Assembly: GCF_022637555.1 (NCBI RefSeq)
Contig: NZ_CP093342.1
Location: forward strand, 496,001-560,000
Origin: Microbacterium sp. H1-D42
GTDB taxonomy: Bacteria > Actinomycetota > Actinomycetes > Actinomycetales > Microbacteriaceae
Length of the DNA: 64,000 nt
Reading direction: 5' to 3'
Positions 16,513 to 25,719 of this stretch are shown in pieces. Each line of letters starts with the position of its first letter. Within the stretch, counting starts at the first letter, position 1. Below the pieces are notes generated by a model, which was given only the letters and a program-made list of their open reading frames with translations, searched no databases and was not told the origin of the DNA. Both the position numbers and the translations under genes were made by a program.

Positions 16513-17907
16513 GTGCGGGCGATCCTGATCTCGACCGGCCGGAGCCTGCTGAGGCACTGGCCGGTTCTTCTGGCGTGGTACCTCGGCGGACTGCTGGTGC
16601 ACGCGCTGGTGATCGAGGTCGCGGGCTTCGTCGGTGCCTACTCCGCCACCCTCGGCTTCCTCGTCCTGCCCATCGCCGTGCTCGCGCGACTGGTCAGCAT
16701 GGTCGCCATGTTCGTCGTGCTGCGCGAGAGCCTTGCAGAGCTCGGCGCGATCGCCCCGCTGCCGGACTCGCCACGCGAGCGGCGCCGCAGCTTCCTCTCG
16801 GCGCTGCTGGCCAGCATCCTCCCCTTCGTCGCCATCTACTGGGCGCAGGGGATGCTGCGCGAGGATGTCAACGCCTACCTCGCCCGCGCGATGCAGGAGT
16901 TCACCGATCGGGTCTGGCTGTCGCTGGATGACGCGCCGATCGACAACATCGACACCGGCATCAACGTGCCCATCTCGATCTGGACGATCGCCATCATCGT
17001 CGTCGCCTTCGCCGCCCGCTGGGTGTGGGCACGCTGGTCGTCGAGGCTGCCAGGGTGGCTTGCGTCGCTGGCGGTGTACTTCGAGATCGTCTGGGTGTTC
17101 TTCTCGGTGCTCGTCATCGGCGACATCACCGACAAGGTGCAGGGCTGGATCGACACGCGCACCGCCGTTGTCGCCTTCGAGCAGATGCGCACCGATCTGC
17201 TGGACGCCATCGCGCCGCTGGCGTGGTTGTGGGACGGCGTGCTGTGGCTCGTCGGACTGGCCGGCCCCATCCTGCTGGCGCCACTGGCCTGGCTGACCGT
17301 CGCCGGCGTCGTCTACGGGCAGGCGATCGTCGCCGAGCGGCTGACCGTCGAGATCGCGTTCGTCGAGCGGCTGCGCAAGCAGACCGAGGTCGTCCCCGCC
17401 GGCACCATGCGCCGCATGAAGGATCTCAGCGGCCAAGTCACCGGCCGCTTCGCACCGATCGGACGGGCGTTCGCGCTGATGTGGCGCGCCGGCCCCGTGC
17501 TGATCGCCTCATACGCGTTTCTCTACATCGGGGTGAAGACGCTCGAGACCTACCTGCAGTTCGGCATCACCCGACTCATCGGCCCGCACGACGTCGTGTT
17601 CTGGAGCATCGCGCTGCCGCTCGTGTCGATGCTGCCGCTGCTGATCATCGAGCCGTTGCGTATCGCTGTGGTCGCCGGCGCGTACGACGCGACGCTCGGG
17701 CAGCTGCGCAGGCAGCACGAGAAGGCGTCGGGTGCCAGTGAGGTGGGTGCCAGTGAGGTGGATGCCGAAGTGGATGCCAGTGGGCTGGCCGCCGGTCAGG
17801 ACTCGACCGAGAACCTGATGAATCTGCCGTCGCCCGCTGGGTCGACGTCGAGCCAGAACGGACCCTCGACGTCGTCAGGCACGACGAACCCGACCACCAG
17901 CTTGTAG
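16513..17907 (+). CDS. Unknown polytopic membrane protein with low-complexity tail
   Basis: 464 residues. At least seven hydrophobic stretches, e.g. WPVLLAWYLGGLLVHALVI (16-34), ISIWTIAIIVVAFAARWVW, LVGLAGPILLAPLAWLTVAG and VLIASYAFLYIGVK. No catalytic motif is recognised. After about residue 405 it turns into a Ser/Gly/Asn/Thr tail including GASEVGASEVDAEVDASG. The last 112 bp are antisense to the end of the converging gene at 17796-18416, which may explain the odd tail. Probably functions with the three anchored proteins encoded opposite, judged by proximity only. Confidence 0.65.
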   Translation: MRAILISTGRSLLRHWPVLLAWYLGGLLVHALVIEVAGFVGAYSATLGFLVLPIAVLARLVSMVAMFVVLRESLAELGAIAPLPDSPRERRRSFLSALLASILPFVAIYWAQGMLREDVNAYLARAMQEFTDRVWLSLDDAPIDNIDTGINVPISIWTIAIIVVAFAARWVWARWSSRLPGWLASLAVYFEIVWVFFSVLVIGDITDKVQGWIDTRTAVVAFEQMRTDLLDAIAPLAWLWDGVLWLVGLAGPILLAPLAWLTVAGVVYGQAIVAERLTVEIAFVERLRKQTEVVPAGTMRRMKDLSGQVTGRFAPIGRAFALMWRAGPVLIASYAFLYIGVKTLETYLQFGITRLIGPHDVVFWSIALPLVSMLPLLIIEPLRIAVVAGAYDATLGQLRRQHEKASGASEVGASEVDAEVDASGLAAGQDSTENLMNLPSPAGSTSSQNGPSTSSGTTNPTTSL

Positions 17908-18416
17908 GGGCCCTCCGCCTGACTGTTGCAGGTCTCGGGCTCATCGCTGGAGTACGGCACGCCCACCTCGGCGCGCAGCGGCGTCCACTGCCGCCCGGTG
18001 CTCTGCTGCACCAGCACCGGGGCCGTGCAGCTGACGAAGCGGACGTCTGCGGGGTCGGTGCCCTCAGGGGTGATCGGCTCCTGCGGATCGACATCCACGA
18101 TCGCGATGTGGAACGTCGTGCCATCCGGCAGGTTCATGCCAGAGGTGTCCTTCGCGATGCCGGTCTGGATCGGCCCGAAAGTCGTGCCGCTCATCCGCAC
18201 TGTGCCGCCGGCATCGGCCGCGATCGCCGCGACAGGGCGCGCCCCATGGCCGTAGAACGCGTTCCAGCCGTCCCACCACAGGAACCCCGCCAGTGCAGGT
18301 GCCACGACCGCGATCACGGCGAGGGCGATGCCGTTGCGGCGCCACCAGCCGCGGGGGCGCGGAGTCTGCAATGCTGCGTCTTCGGCCGGGGCGGACGGCG
18401 GAGTGGGAATCGTCAT
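17796..18416 (-). CDS. Hypothetical membrane-anchored extracytoplasmic protein
   Basis: 206 residues: Pro-rich cytoplasmic start, RGWWRRNG then one TM helix IALAVIAVVAPALAGFLWW (about 29-48), then an external domain rich in beta strands with two cysteines (VSCTAP and ETCNSQAEG) that could form a disulphide. No family recognised. Start ATG 18416 shares its A with the stop of the upstream gene (TGATG), so the three leftward genes are translationally coupled. The 3' end overlaps the convergent gene by 112 bp. Confidence 0.65.
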   Translation of the reverse strand: MTIPTPPSAPAEDAALQTPRPRGWWRRNGIALAVIAVVAPALAGFLWWDGWNAFYGHGARPVAAIAADAGGTVRMSGTTFGPIQTGIAKDTSGMNLPDGTTFHIAIVDVDPQEPITPEGTDPADVRFVSCTAPVLVQQSTGRQWTPLRAEVGVPYSSDEPETCNSQAEGPYKLVVGFVVPDDVEGPFWLDVDPAGDGRFIRFSVES

Positions 18417-19003
18417 CACTGCGTCGCCTCCGGACCCTTCGTCCAGTCCGTCGCACGCAGCGTGACCTGCGTCTCGATCGGCACCGCGTCGAGGTCGACC
18501 GGGATCTCGATCATCCCGTCGAGGTTCGGGAAGGCGACCGGTGAGAAGCGCAGCACGGCATCGCCCGCCAGCGCATCGGGTGGCAGCTCGAAGGCGAGGC
18601 TGCCGCTGCGCGGCACACCCGGCACCAGCTTCGCCTCTGAGAACGTCTGTCCGCGCTCGGTCGCACGGAACGTGCGCTCTCCGATCACGAGGTCGGCGAG
18701 ACCGAGACGTGCGCCGACCTGCGTGTCGATCGCCTGGGCACTGATGTCCACGATCAGCCAGGTTCCCTCGGCTGTCCAGCCGTCAGCATCCGCCACCGAT
18801 CGCGCCGCACGCACATCATCGACCGTGACGACGAGGTTGCGGGTCGAGGTCGGCGCACCGGCCTCGCCCGCCACGACGATGCCCGTCTGCGGGGCATTCT
18901 CGGGCAGTGCCACGGCGTTCAGAACCCACGCCCCGGCCAGCAGCGCTGCGGTGGTGCCCCATGTCACCACGTGCGTGCGCACTGCGCGCTTCGAGATCGT
19001 CAT
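18416..19003 (-). CDS. Hypothetical membrane-anchored protein, Ig-like beta domain
   Basis: 195 residues: MTISKRAVRTHVVTWGTTAALLAGAWVLNAV gives a single N-terminal anchor (about 10-32), followed by a beta-rich external domain (NLVVTVDDVRAARSV, GTWLIVDISAQA, PRSGSLAFELPPDA) reminiscent of DUF4352-type immunoglobulin folds. GGAGG is well placed before ATG 19003, and the start overlaps the preceding stop by 4 nt. Middle gene of a coupled trio of similar small anchored proteins; function unknown. Confidence 0.7.
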   Translation of the reverse strand: MTISKRAVRTHVVTWGTTAALLAGAWVLNAVALPENAPQTGIVVAGEAGAPTSTRNLVVTVDDVRAARSVADADGWTAEGTWLIVDISAQAIDTQVGARLGLADLVIGERTFRATERGQTFSEAKLVPGVPRSGSLAFELPPDALAGDAVLRFSPVAFPNLDGMIEIPVDLDAVPIETQVTLRATDWTKGPEATQ

Positions 19004-19653
19004 GGCACCTCCACCTCGTCGACCTCGGCGGTGACGTACGCGCCGATGACGGGGTCGCTCCAGTAGTCGCCCATCGTGATCGCCTGCCCGACACCGTGGG
19101 TCGAGTCTGGAAGGGTGATCCGCACCTCGTCGCCGTCCTGCACGTCTTCTGCTCCGACGACCCACGACGCCACGATGCGCACCGGAACATCGGGCTGCAG
19201 GTGGATGCCGTACGTGCCGTCGTCCGCGCGCGCGAGGCCGGGCGGCGTCGTCGTCACCCCTTCGATCGTGATGCCGTCGACGACGGGGGAGTCCGCGCCG
19301 CCCGACGCGGCCGTGCGCGGCGCGGTGAATTCGTTCGTGACGTCGAGGATGACCGTCAGGACGCGCTCACCCTTCTCCGCATCGGGATACACGCCGCTGC
19401 CGGCGCGCTCATCGCTGAGCTCCACGCCGATGACGGTCATCAGCAGGTCGGACCCGCTGAACGACTCGCCGACCGTCAGCTCGGGGATCTGCGGCTCGGA
19501 CACGCCGTTCAACCCGCCGAAGGCGGCCGTGAGCGCAAGAGCGGCGCCGGTGCCTCCGGTGATCAGCCACGGGGTGGGGACGCGATCCAGCATCCGACGG
19601 CTCCACCCGAACGCACGGCGGCCCGCGGGCGCAGTGGGCGGCGTGGCTGTCAC
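19000..19653 (-). CDS. Hypothetical membrane-anchored protein, DUF4352-like
   Basis: 217 residues with a single anchor (WLITGGTGAALALTAAFGGL, about 29-50) and a beta-rich external domain: LTVGESFSGSDLLMTVIGVEL, GERVLTVILDVTNEF and PVRIVASWVVG fit the DUF4352/Ig-like pattern of extracellular accessory proteins. GTG 19653 is chosen because TATGCT sits six nt upstream (leaderless pattern); ATG 19701 has neither promoter nor ribosome site. First gene of the trio and divergent from PutA copy 1. Confidence 0.65.
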   Translation of the reverse strand: MTATPPTAPAGRRAFGWSRRMLDRVPTPWLITGGTGAALALTAAFGGLNGVSEPQIPELTVGESFSGSDLLMTVIGVELSDERAGSGVYPDAEKGERVLTVILDVTNEFTAPRTAASGGADSPVVDGITIEGVTTTPPGLARADDGTYGIHLQPDVPVRIVASWVVGAEDVQDGDEVRITLPDSTHGVGQAITMGDYWSDPVIGAYVTAEVDEVEVP

Positions 19654-19757
19654 GAGATCAGCATAGGATGCCCCGGCACCGCTGCCGTGCCGTGCCGCCA
19701 CCGATACGCGCGGCGGATCTCCTGCCAGGGGCGTAGGCGCGCACCTAGGGTGGAGTC
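19654..19757. promoter_or_regulatory. Divergent leaderless promoters (anchored-protein trio / putA1)
   Basis: Leftward TATGCT at 19660-19665 lies 6 nt from GTG 19653. Rightward TAGGGT at 19746-19751 lies 6 nt from ATG 19758; the intervening GGAGTC could also act as a weak ribosome site. Confidence 0.45.
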
Positions 19758-22700
19758 ATGGCAGCGCCCTCGTCATCTCCCGTCGAATCCGGCCTCGCCG
19801 ACGCCGCTGTGCAGCTGGCCGCCCGCTGGGTGCACGAGGCCGCACAGGAAGACGTCGATCCGGCGGCGCAGCGGCTCGCCGGAGTGCTGCAGGACCCGGC
19901 TGGGCTGCCCTTCACCCTCGGCTTCGTCGACGGGGTGATGCGTCCCGAGAGCGCCTCCGCGGCAGCATCCAATCTGCACCGGGTCGCACCACTCGCACCG
20001 GAATTCCTGCCCTGGTACCTGCGCGGCGTCGTCCGGCTCGGCGGCGTCGTCGCCCCGGTGCTGCCAGTGCCGACCGTCCCGATCGCGCGGCGCGTGCTGC
20101 GCGAGATGGTCGGTCATCTCATCGTCGACGCGCGGCCGGACAAGCTGGGCCCTGCTCTGGAGAAGCTGCGCGCGTCGGGGTCGCGGCTGAACCTCAATCT
20201 GCTCGGTGAGGCCGTGCTCGGCGAAGCCGAGGCGAAGCGCCGGCTCGACGGCATCCACGATCTCATCCGCCGCGACGACGTCGACTACGTCTCGGTCAAG
20301 GTCTCGGCGATCATCAGCCGCATCTCGATGTGGGCGTTCGACGACGTGGTCGACCAGGTGGTGGAGCGGCTGATGCCGCTGTACGTCACCGCCGCCTCGA
20401 ACGGCACCTTCATCAATCTCGACATGGAGGAGTACCGCGATCTCGATCTGACAATCGCGGTGTTCACGCGCCTCCTCGAGAATCCACAGCTGGTGGGGTC
20501 GCGGGCGGGCATCGTGCTGCAGACCTATCTGCCTGACGCACTGCCGGCGCTGCGGGAGCTGTCGGCGTGGGCGCGCGACCGCGTCGAGCACGGCGGGGCG
20601 CCCATCAAGGTGCGACTCGTGAAGGGCGCGAACCTCGCGATGGAGAAGGTGGATGCGGTGATGCACGGCTGGCCGCAGGCATCGTACAGCACGAAGCTCG
20701 ACACCGACGCCAACTATCTGCGCTGCCTCGATTTCGCCTTCGAACCCCGGAACGCGGCAGCAGTGCACATCGGCGTCGCCGGGCACAACCTGTTCGACAT
20801 CGCGTACGCGTGGTTGCTGGCGGGGCAGCGCGAGGTGCGCGACTGCGTCGAGTTCGAGATGCTGCTCGGCATGGCGCAGGGGCAGGTGGCAGCCGTCGCC
20901 CGAGAGGTCGGCGAGGTGCTGCTGTACGTGCCCGTCGTGAATCCGTCGGATTTCGACGTCGCCATCAGCTATCTGGTGCGCAGGCTCGACGAGAACGCGT
21001 CGCAGGCGAACTTCCTCTCCGCGGCCTTCCACCTCGCGGACGACCCTGCCCTGTTCGAGCGGGAGCGGCTGCGCTTCGTCGACTCCCTGGCGCGCATGGG
21101 CGATCGCACTCTGCAGACCGGATCCCGGCGCACGCAGGACCGGAACGCCCCCGCCCACGAGTCCGTGCGGCCGGCCGCGCGCCCTGTCGCCGCCGATGAG
21201 GATCTCACCGGCGTGGTGCTCGGCATCGCACGTGGCTCGTCAGGTGCAGACCTGGATGCCGAAGACGGCGAGTTCGGCGATGACGGCGATCCGTTCCTGC
21301 AGACCGCTGTGTACGCCCGGCAGGAACTGGCATCGGCCGCGTCCGCCGGTGCACCGGGCTTCGAGAACACCCCGGACAGCGACGCGGCGCTCGCCGCCAA
21401 CCGGGAGTGGGCGCGCGGCATCCTCGATCGCGTCGCACAACCCGACACCTGCGTGCTCGGGCTCGAGACGGTGCGGGCAGGGCGGATCGACGACGAGCGG
21501 ATGCTGGAGCAGACCATCTCGCGCGTGCGCGCCGCCGGAGCGCAATGGGGCTCGCGCCCGGCATCCGAACGCGCGGACATCCTGCTGCGCGCGACTGCCG
21601 CGCTCGCCGCACGCCGCGGCGATCTGATCGAGATCGCGGCCGTCGAGACGGGCAAGGTCTTCGCCGAGGCGGACATCGAGGTCAGCGAGGCCGTCGACTT
21701 CGCCAGGTACTACGCGAGTCGCGCCCGCGAACTCGACGCCGTGAGCGGTGCCGTCTTCGAGCCGGCGCAGGTGACCGTCGTCACCCCGCCGTGGAACTTC
21801 CCCCTGGCGATCCCCGCCGGGGGAGTGCTGGCCGCGCTCGCCGCCGGCTCCGGCGTCGTGTTCAAGCCGGCACATCAGGCGCGGCGCTGCGCCGCCGTCA
21901 TCGCCGAGGCGCTGTGGCAGGCCGGCGTCCCGCGCGACGTGCTCGCACTCGTCGACCTCGGCGAGCGTGAACTCGGGCAGCAGCTCGTCTCACATGCCGC
22001 GGTGGACAGGGTCATCCTCACCGGAGGGTGGGACACGGCTGCGCTGTTCCGCTCGTGGCGCCCTGATCTGCCGCTGCTCGCTGAGACCAGCGGCAAGAAC
22101 GCCATCATCATCACGCCGAGCGCCGACCTCGACCTCGCGGTCGCCGACCTCGTGCGCAGTGCGTTCGGGCATGCGGGCCAGAAGTGCTCCGCCGCGTCGC
22201 TGGTGATCCTCGTCGGGCAGGTCGGCCGCTCCAAGCGCTTCGCGCGGCAGCTCGTCGACGCCGTGAAGTCGATGCGGGTCGCGTGGCCGTCGGACGCCAC
22301 GGCCGAGATCGGACCGGTGATCGAGAAGCCGCAGGGCAAGCTCGCGTGGGCGCTGAACACTCTCGAGAGCGGCGAGAAGTGGCTGATCCGGCCGCGCTCG
22401 ATGGATGACAGCGGCCGGCTGTGGAGTCCAGGGGTGCGGGCCGGAGTGCGGGCCGGGTCGCGGACGCACCTGGAGGAGTTCTTCGGACCGATGATGGGAG
22501 TGATGCACGCGGCGACGTTGTCTGAGGCGATCGAACTGCAGAATGCCGTGGCCTACGGCCTGACCGCAGGGCTGCACACGCAGGACCCAGTGGACCTCGA
22601 GCTCTGGCTCGCAGAGGTGCAGGCGGGCAACCTGTACGTGAACCGTGGCATCACCGGCGCGATCGTGCAGCGTCAGCCGTTCGGCGGGTGGAAGCGCTCG

Positions 22701-23453
22701 TCGGTGGGGCCTGGGGCGAAAGCGGGCGGCCCGAACTACCTGATCGGGTTGGGATCGTGGCGCTCGCAGCCGCGCGGCAGGGTGTCGAGCACCCTGCACC
22801 TGCGTGGGCTCGACACGCGCATCTCGACGCTGATCGAGGCGGCGCAGCCGGCGCTGGACTTCGACGAGTTCGAGTGGCTGCGGCAGGCCGCACTGTCGGA
22901 TGCTGTCGCGTGGGACCGCGAGTTCGGCCAGGTGCGCGACGTGTCGCAGCTGGGGGTGGAGCGCAACCTGTTCCGCTATCGACCCGTTCCTGTGATCGTG
23001 CGGGCGACCGCGGATGCCGGACTGCACGAGGTGCTGCGGGTGGTGCTCGCCGGCATCCGATCCGGCGCGCAGTTCGTGCTCTCGGTGCCGACGGGGCTGC
23101 CCGCCGGTGTGCGCGGGCAGCTCAGCGATCTGGAGGTGCTCGTCGCGGTGGAGAGCGACGGCGAGTGGATCGATCGGATGGCGCGCCGGGGCGACGCGGC
23201 GGTCGTCGAGGTGGAGGATTCGTCGCTGGCGGATGCTGGACGCGTGCGCCTGATCGGCGCACGGGACGGTGTCGCCGCGCTGCACGCGGATCTGGCCCGC
23301 GCGGTCGGCGGCGACCCTGACCTGGCCGTCTACGACAACGAGGTGACCTCGGCCGGACGGCTGGAGCTGCTGCCGTTCGTGCACGAGCAGGCGATCTCGA
23401 TCACGGCGCACCGCTTCGGGGATCCCGACGACTGGAGCGCTGCCGTCATCTGA
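19758..23453 (+). CDS. putA: Bifunctional proline dehydrogenase / P5C dehydrogenase, copy 1
   Basis: 1231 residues. N-terminal half is the FAD proline dehydrogenase barrel (FINLDMEEYRDLDLTIAVF about 215-233, FEMLLGMAQGQVAAV); C-terminal half is the NAD-dependent aldehyde dehydrogenase (TPPWNFPLAIPAGG, LAETSGKNAIIITPS, catalytic Cys810 in GHAGQKCSAAS). Together they oxidise proline to glutamate. There is no N-terminal ribbon-helix-helix DNA-binding domain, so it is an enzyme only. Compared with copy 2 (53200-56640) it carries about 60 extra residues, mostly an acidic linker between the two halves (GADLDAEDGEFGDDGDPF). A terminal domain of about 170 residues after the dehydrogenase is shared by both. 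Confidence 0.95.
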   Translation: MAAPSSSPVESGLADAAVQLAARWVHEAAQEDVDPAAQRLAGVLQDPAGLPFTLGFVDGVMRPESASAAASNLHRVAPLAPEFLPWYLRGVVRLGGVVAPVLPVPTVPIARRVLREMVGHLIVDARPDKLGPALEKLRASGSRLNLNLLGEAVLGEAEAKRRLDGIHDLIRRDDVDYVSVKVSAIISRISMWAFDDVVDQVVERLMPLYVTAASNGTFINLDMEEYRDLDLTIAVFTRLLENPQLVGSRAGIVLQTYLPDALPALRELSAWARDRVEHGGAPIKVRLVKGANLAMEKVDAVMHGWPQASYSTKLDTDANYLRCLDFAFEPRNAAAVHIGVAGHNLFDIAYAWLLAGQREVRDCVEFEMLLGMAQGQVAAVAREVGEVLLYVPVVNPSDFDVAISYLVRRLDENASQANFLSAAFHLADDPALFERERLRFVDSLARMGDRTLQTGSRRTQDRNAPAHESVRPAARPVAADEDLTGVVLGIARGSSGADLDAEDGEFGDDGDPFLQTAVYARQELASAASAGAPGFENTPDSDAALAANREWARGILDRVAQPDTCVLGLETVRAGRIDDERMLEQTISRVRAAGAQWGSRPASERADILLRATAALAARRGDLIEIAAVETGKVFAEADIEVSEAVDFARYYASRARELDAVSGAVFEPAQVTVVTPPWNFPLAIPAGGVLAALAAGSGVVFKPAHQARRCAAVIAEALWQAGVPRDVLALVDLGERELGQQLVSHAAVDRVILTGGWDTAALFRSWRPDLPLLAETSGKNAIIITPSADLDLAVADLVRSAFGHAGQKCSAASLVILVGQVGRSKRFARQLVDAVKSMRVAWPSDATAEIGPVIEKPQGKLAWALNTLESGEKWLIRPRSMDDSGRLWSPGVRAGVRAGSRTHLEEFFGPMMGVMHAATLSEAIELQNAVAYGLTAGLHTQDPVDLELWLAEVQAGNLYVNRGITGAIVQRQPFGGWKRSSVGPGAKAGGPNYLIGLGSWRSQPRGRVSSTLHLRGLDTRISTLIEAAQPALDFDEFEWLRQAALSDAVAWDREFGQVRDVSQLGVERNLFRYRPVPVIVRATADAGLHEVLRVVLAGIRSGAQFVLSVPTGLPAGVRGQLSDLEVLVAVESDGEWIDRMARRGDAAVVEVEDSSLADAGRVRLIGARDGVAALHADLARAVGGDPDLAVYDNEVTSAGRLELLPFVHEQAISITAHRFGDPDDWSAAVI

Positions 23454-23476
23454 CAGGGTCTGTGCTGGTCGTCGCG

Positions 23477-23537
23477 GTTCCGGTCGCAATTTCTCCCGTT
23501 GGGGGTGGGCGCAAGCGGGATATTCTGCGACCGGAAC
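23477..23537. repeat. 61-nt palindromic element, type A copy 1
   Basis: Outer arms GTTCCGGTCGCA and TGCGACCGGAAC (12 bp, perfect), then a 5-nt bulge, inner arms TCCCG/CGGGA and a 17-nt loop. It lies 24 bp after the putA1 stop and may serve as its terminator. The same architecture, total length and arm sequence recur at 27015-27075. Confidence 0.75.
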
Positions 23538-23608
23538 GGTGGTGACGGATGCCGCTTGATGGATGCTTGGTGTCGGTAGCCAAGGGTGTCGAGAGAATGT
23601 TCGGAAAG

Positions 23609-23669
23609 TTTCTCTGATCAGCCGGATTCTGCCCTGTCAATGTCGGTGGCCCCGTGTTCAATAGTGGGT
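23609..23669 (+). promoter_or_regulatory. Conserved leaderless promoter block of HNH gene 1
   Basis: CTGTCA (23634-23639), 17-nt spacer, TTCAAT (23657-23662) and 7 nt to the ATG. The block from TTTCTCTGATCAGCC to the start is almost identical to 46526-46584 before the second HNH gene, although the DNA further upstream differs. Confidence 0.6.
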
Positions 23670-25175
23670 ATGAACAGCACCGAAGCTCTCCTGGATCGGG
23701 TCGTTGCCGACCTTGATCGGGTGCTCGGTGCGGACGCTCTTGCGGTTCTCACTGATGCCGAGCGGATGGTGGTGCTGAGGCGGGCTGGTGATGCGTTGCG
23801 GCGGGTGGAGGCTGTGGTCGTCGAGACCGTGGCGACCTCGGATCCGGTGGGGCTTCCGAATGGTGTTGGATGCCGGAGCATGAACGAACTGCTCCAGCGC
23901 ACCCTGCGGGTGGATGCCCGCACGGCGGCGCAAGTGGTGCGGGCCAGCCGGGTCGTGCATCGTGAGGCCGAGCTGACGTCAGGGACGTGGTTGCCGGCAC
24001 GGTGGCCGGCGCTGCGGCAGGCGATGCTGGACGGGGTGATCGGGGTGACCGGGCTGCTGGCGGCTACGGGGCCGGTCGAGGCGGCCGGTGACCGGATCGG
24101 TGCGGCGGATCGGTGGAGGGCCGATGCGGTGCTGGCGGAGGTGGTGCGCGGGTACGCGGCCACGGACGGGGCCACCGACGGCGCGGATGCAGATGATGGG
24201 GACACGGATGCCGACGGGACGGACGCTGAAGACGCGCGGGACAGGGTGCCCCCGGCGACGCCGGAGGACGTGAAGTCCATCGCGCATGCGATCGCACTGC
24301 GGCTGGACCCGGACGGCGCGGAGCCGACCGAGCAGCGGGCGATGACGCGTCGGTTCCTGTCGGTCGGACGGATGCGGGACGGGGTGTATCCACTGCGGGG
24401 GAACCTGCTGCCCGAAACGTACGCCCAGTTGCAGTTGCTGCTGGATGCGCAGTTGAACCCGAAGACCGACGGACCCCCGATCCCCGACGGTGTGAGGTTC
24501 CACCCCACCGACGACGAGGACGACCACCGCCCGGGCGGTGCGGGCTGCGACGGGGACGACGCCGGCGACGGGGACGCCTTCAACAGCGACCCGCGCAGCG
24601 TGCTGGACACCCGCACGCGGGGGCAGAAGCAGCACGACGCCCTCGCCGCAGCGCTCGGCATCGCCGCCCGGCACGCGGACATGCCGTCGTTGGGTGGTGC
24701 GGCGCCGACGCTGGTCGTGCACCTGGAGTCGTCAGATAGTTCCTGGGCCACCATCCCAGGCGTGGACGTACCCGTGAGTGCGGCCGTTGCCCGGCACGCG
24801 GGGTGCACCGGCACGATCCAGCGGGTGTTCACCGAACAGGGGCGGATCGTAGGAATGACGGTCACCGACCGGATCTTCACCGTCCACCAGCGCCGGGCGA
24901 TCACCCTCCGCGACAGGGAATGCCTGATCCCCGGGTGTCACGTTCCCGCCACGTGGTGTGAGATCCACCACGTCGCCGAATGGGCGAACGGTGGACCGAC
25001 CAGCACCGACAACGGCGTCCCGCTGTGCTGGTGGCACCACCGCTCCCTGGAGTACTCCGGGTGGGAGATCCGCATGAACCACGGACTCCCCGAAATCCGC
25101 GGACCCGCATGGTGGGACCCCGAACACCGCTGGCGCACCCCACGACTGTCGTTGCCTGAGTTCGCCTACACGTAG
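23670..25175 (+). CDS. DUF222 (13E12-repeat) HNH endonuclease-domain protein, copy 1
   Basis: 501 residues. N-terminal DUF222 region (MNSTEALLDRVVADLDRV onward, with CRSMNELLQRTLRVD) and a C-terminal HNH domain: CLIPGCHVPATWCEIHH, STDNGVPLCWWHHR, then PAWWDPEHRWRTPRL. Zinc-type cysteines and HH...N...H are all present, so the nuclease site looks intact. Two acidic, variable linkers (about 165-190 and 275-305) separate conserved blocks. Such proteins occur in many copies per actinobacterial genome; their role is not settled. Very similar in sequence and promoter to 46585-48069. Confidence 0.9.
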   Translation: MNSTEALLDRVVADLDRVLGADALAVLTDAERMVVLRRAGDALRRVEAVVVETVATSDPVGLPNGVGCRSMNELLQRTLRVDARTAAQVVRASRVVHREAELTSGTWLPARWPALRQAMLDGVIGVTGLLAATGPVEAAGDRIGAADRWRADAVLAEVVRGYAATDGATDGADADDGDTDADGTDAEDARDRVPPATPEDVKSIAHAIALRLDPDGAEPTEQRAMTRRFLSVGRMRDGVYPLRGNLLPETYAQLQLLLDAQLNPKTDGPPIPDGVRFHPTDDEDDHRPGGAGCDGDDAGDGDAFNSDPRSVLDTRTRGQKQHDALAAALGIAARHADMPSLGGAAPTLVVHLESSDSSWATIPGVDVPVSAAVARHAGCTGTIQRVFTEQGRIVGMTVTDRIFTVHQRRAITLRDRECLIPGCHVPATWCEIHHVAEWANGGPTSTDNGVPLCWWHHRSLEYSGWEIRMNHGLPEIRGPAWWDPEHRWRTPRLSLPEFAYT

Positions 25176-25222
25176 CGCGTTCCCGGGTGTGCGTGGGCTG
25201 GGCGCCGATGACCCTCGATGTA

Positions 25223-25279
25223 AAAGATTCTTGACACCGCACGCCATCAGGCGTAGCTTGCTTCGAGTAAAGAATCTTT
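25223..25279 (+). promoter_or_regulatory. Strong promoter with paired operator for the XRE operon
   Basis: TTGACA (25231-25236), 17-nt spacer, TAGCTT (25254-25259). AAAGATTCTT (25223-25232) overlaps the -35, and its exact reverse complement AAGAATCTTT (25270-25279) lies just past the expected start point; each is also followed by TTGACAC or TGACAC. This is the geometry of autorepression, probably by the XRE protein encoded in the operon. Confidence 0.7.
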
Positions 25280-25296
25280 GACACGAAGGAGCGGTC

Positions 25297-25719
25297 ATGG
25301 TCTACAACGAGCGCGCGGCCTGGGCCGGGCTCATCGCCACCGTCCCCACGTTCGCGGTGTACGCCTGGCTGCTGCTGACGAGTCCGGACCCGGCAGCATC
25401 CTGGGTGCCGATCATGCTGTGGACCATCGGCGGCGGCATCGTGCTTACGATCCTCATCACGATCGTCTGGGGGATCGTCGCCGGCATACGTGACAAGGAG
25501 GGGGCGATGGCGACCGACATGCGCGACACCGACATCGCCCACCTGGGCGGCCGGGTCGAGCACGCCTTCCTGGTGATCGCCGGCCTCATCGTCATCGTGC
25601 TGTGCGCACTGAATGTCGACGTGTTCTGGATCGCGCAGACCATGTTCCTCGGCTTCGCGGTCTCGTCCCTCGTCGGCGGCATCGCCCGCGTCATCGCGTA
25701 CCGTCGAGGCCTGATCTGA
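25297..25719 (+). CDS. Small four-TM membrane protein paired with XRE regulator
   Basis: 140 residues, four TM helices: WAGLIATVPTFAVYAWLLL (9-27), WTIGGGIVLTILITIVWGIV (42-61), AFLVIAGLIVIVLCAL (about 91-107) and QTMFLGFAVSSLVGGI. Between helices 2 and 3 is a short soluble loop (RDKEGAMATDMRDTDIAH). No enzyme motif. GAAGGAG is well placed before ATG 25297. Its stop overlaps the regulator start (TGATG). Membrane protein plus small XRE regulator is a common actinobacterial and firmicute pair, often sensing an envelope or drug signal; here unproven. Confidence 0.7.
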   Translation: MVYNERAAWAGLIATVPTFAVYAWLLLTSPDPAASWVPIMLWTIGGGIVLTILITIVWGIVAGIRDKEGAMATDMRDTDIAHLGGRVEHAFLVIAGLIVIVLCALNVDVFWIAQTMFLGFAVSSLVGGIARVIAYRRGLI

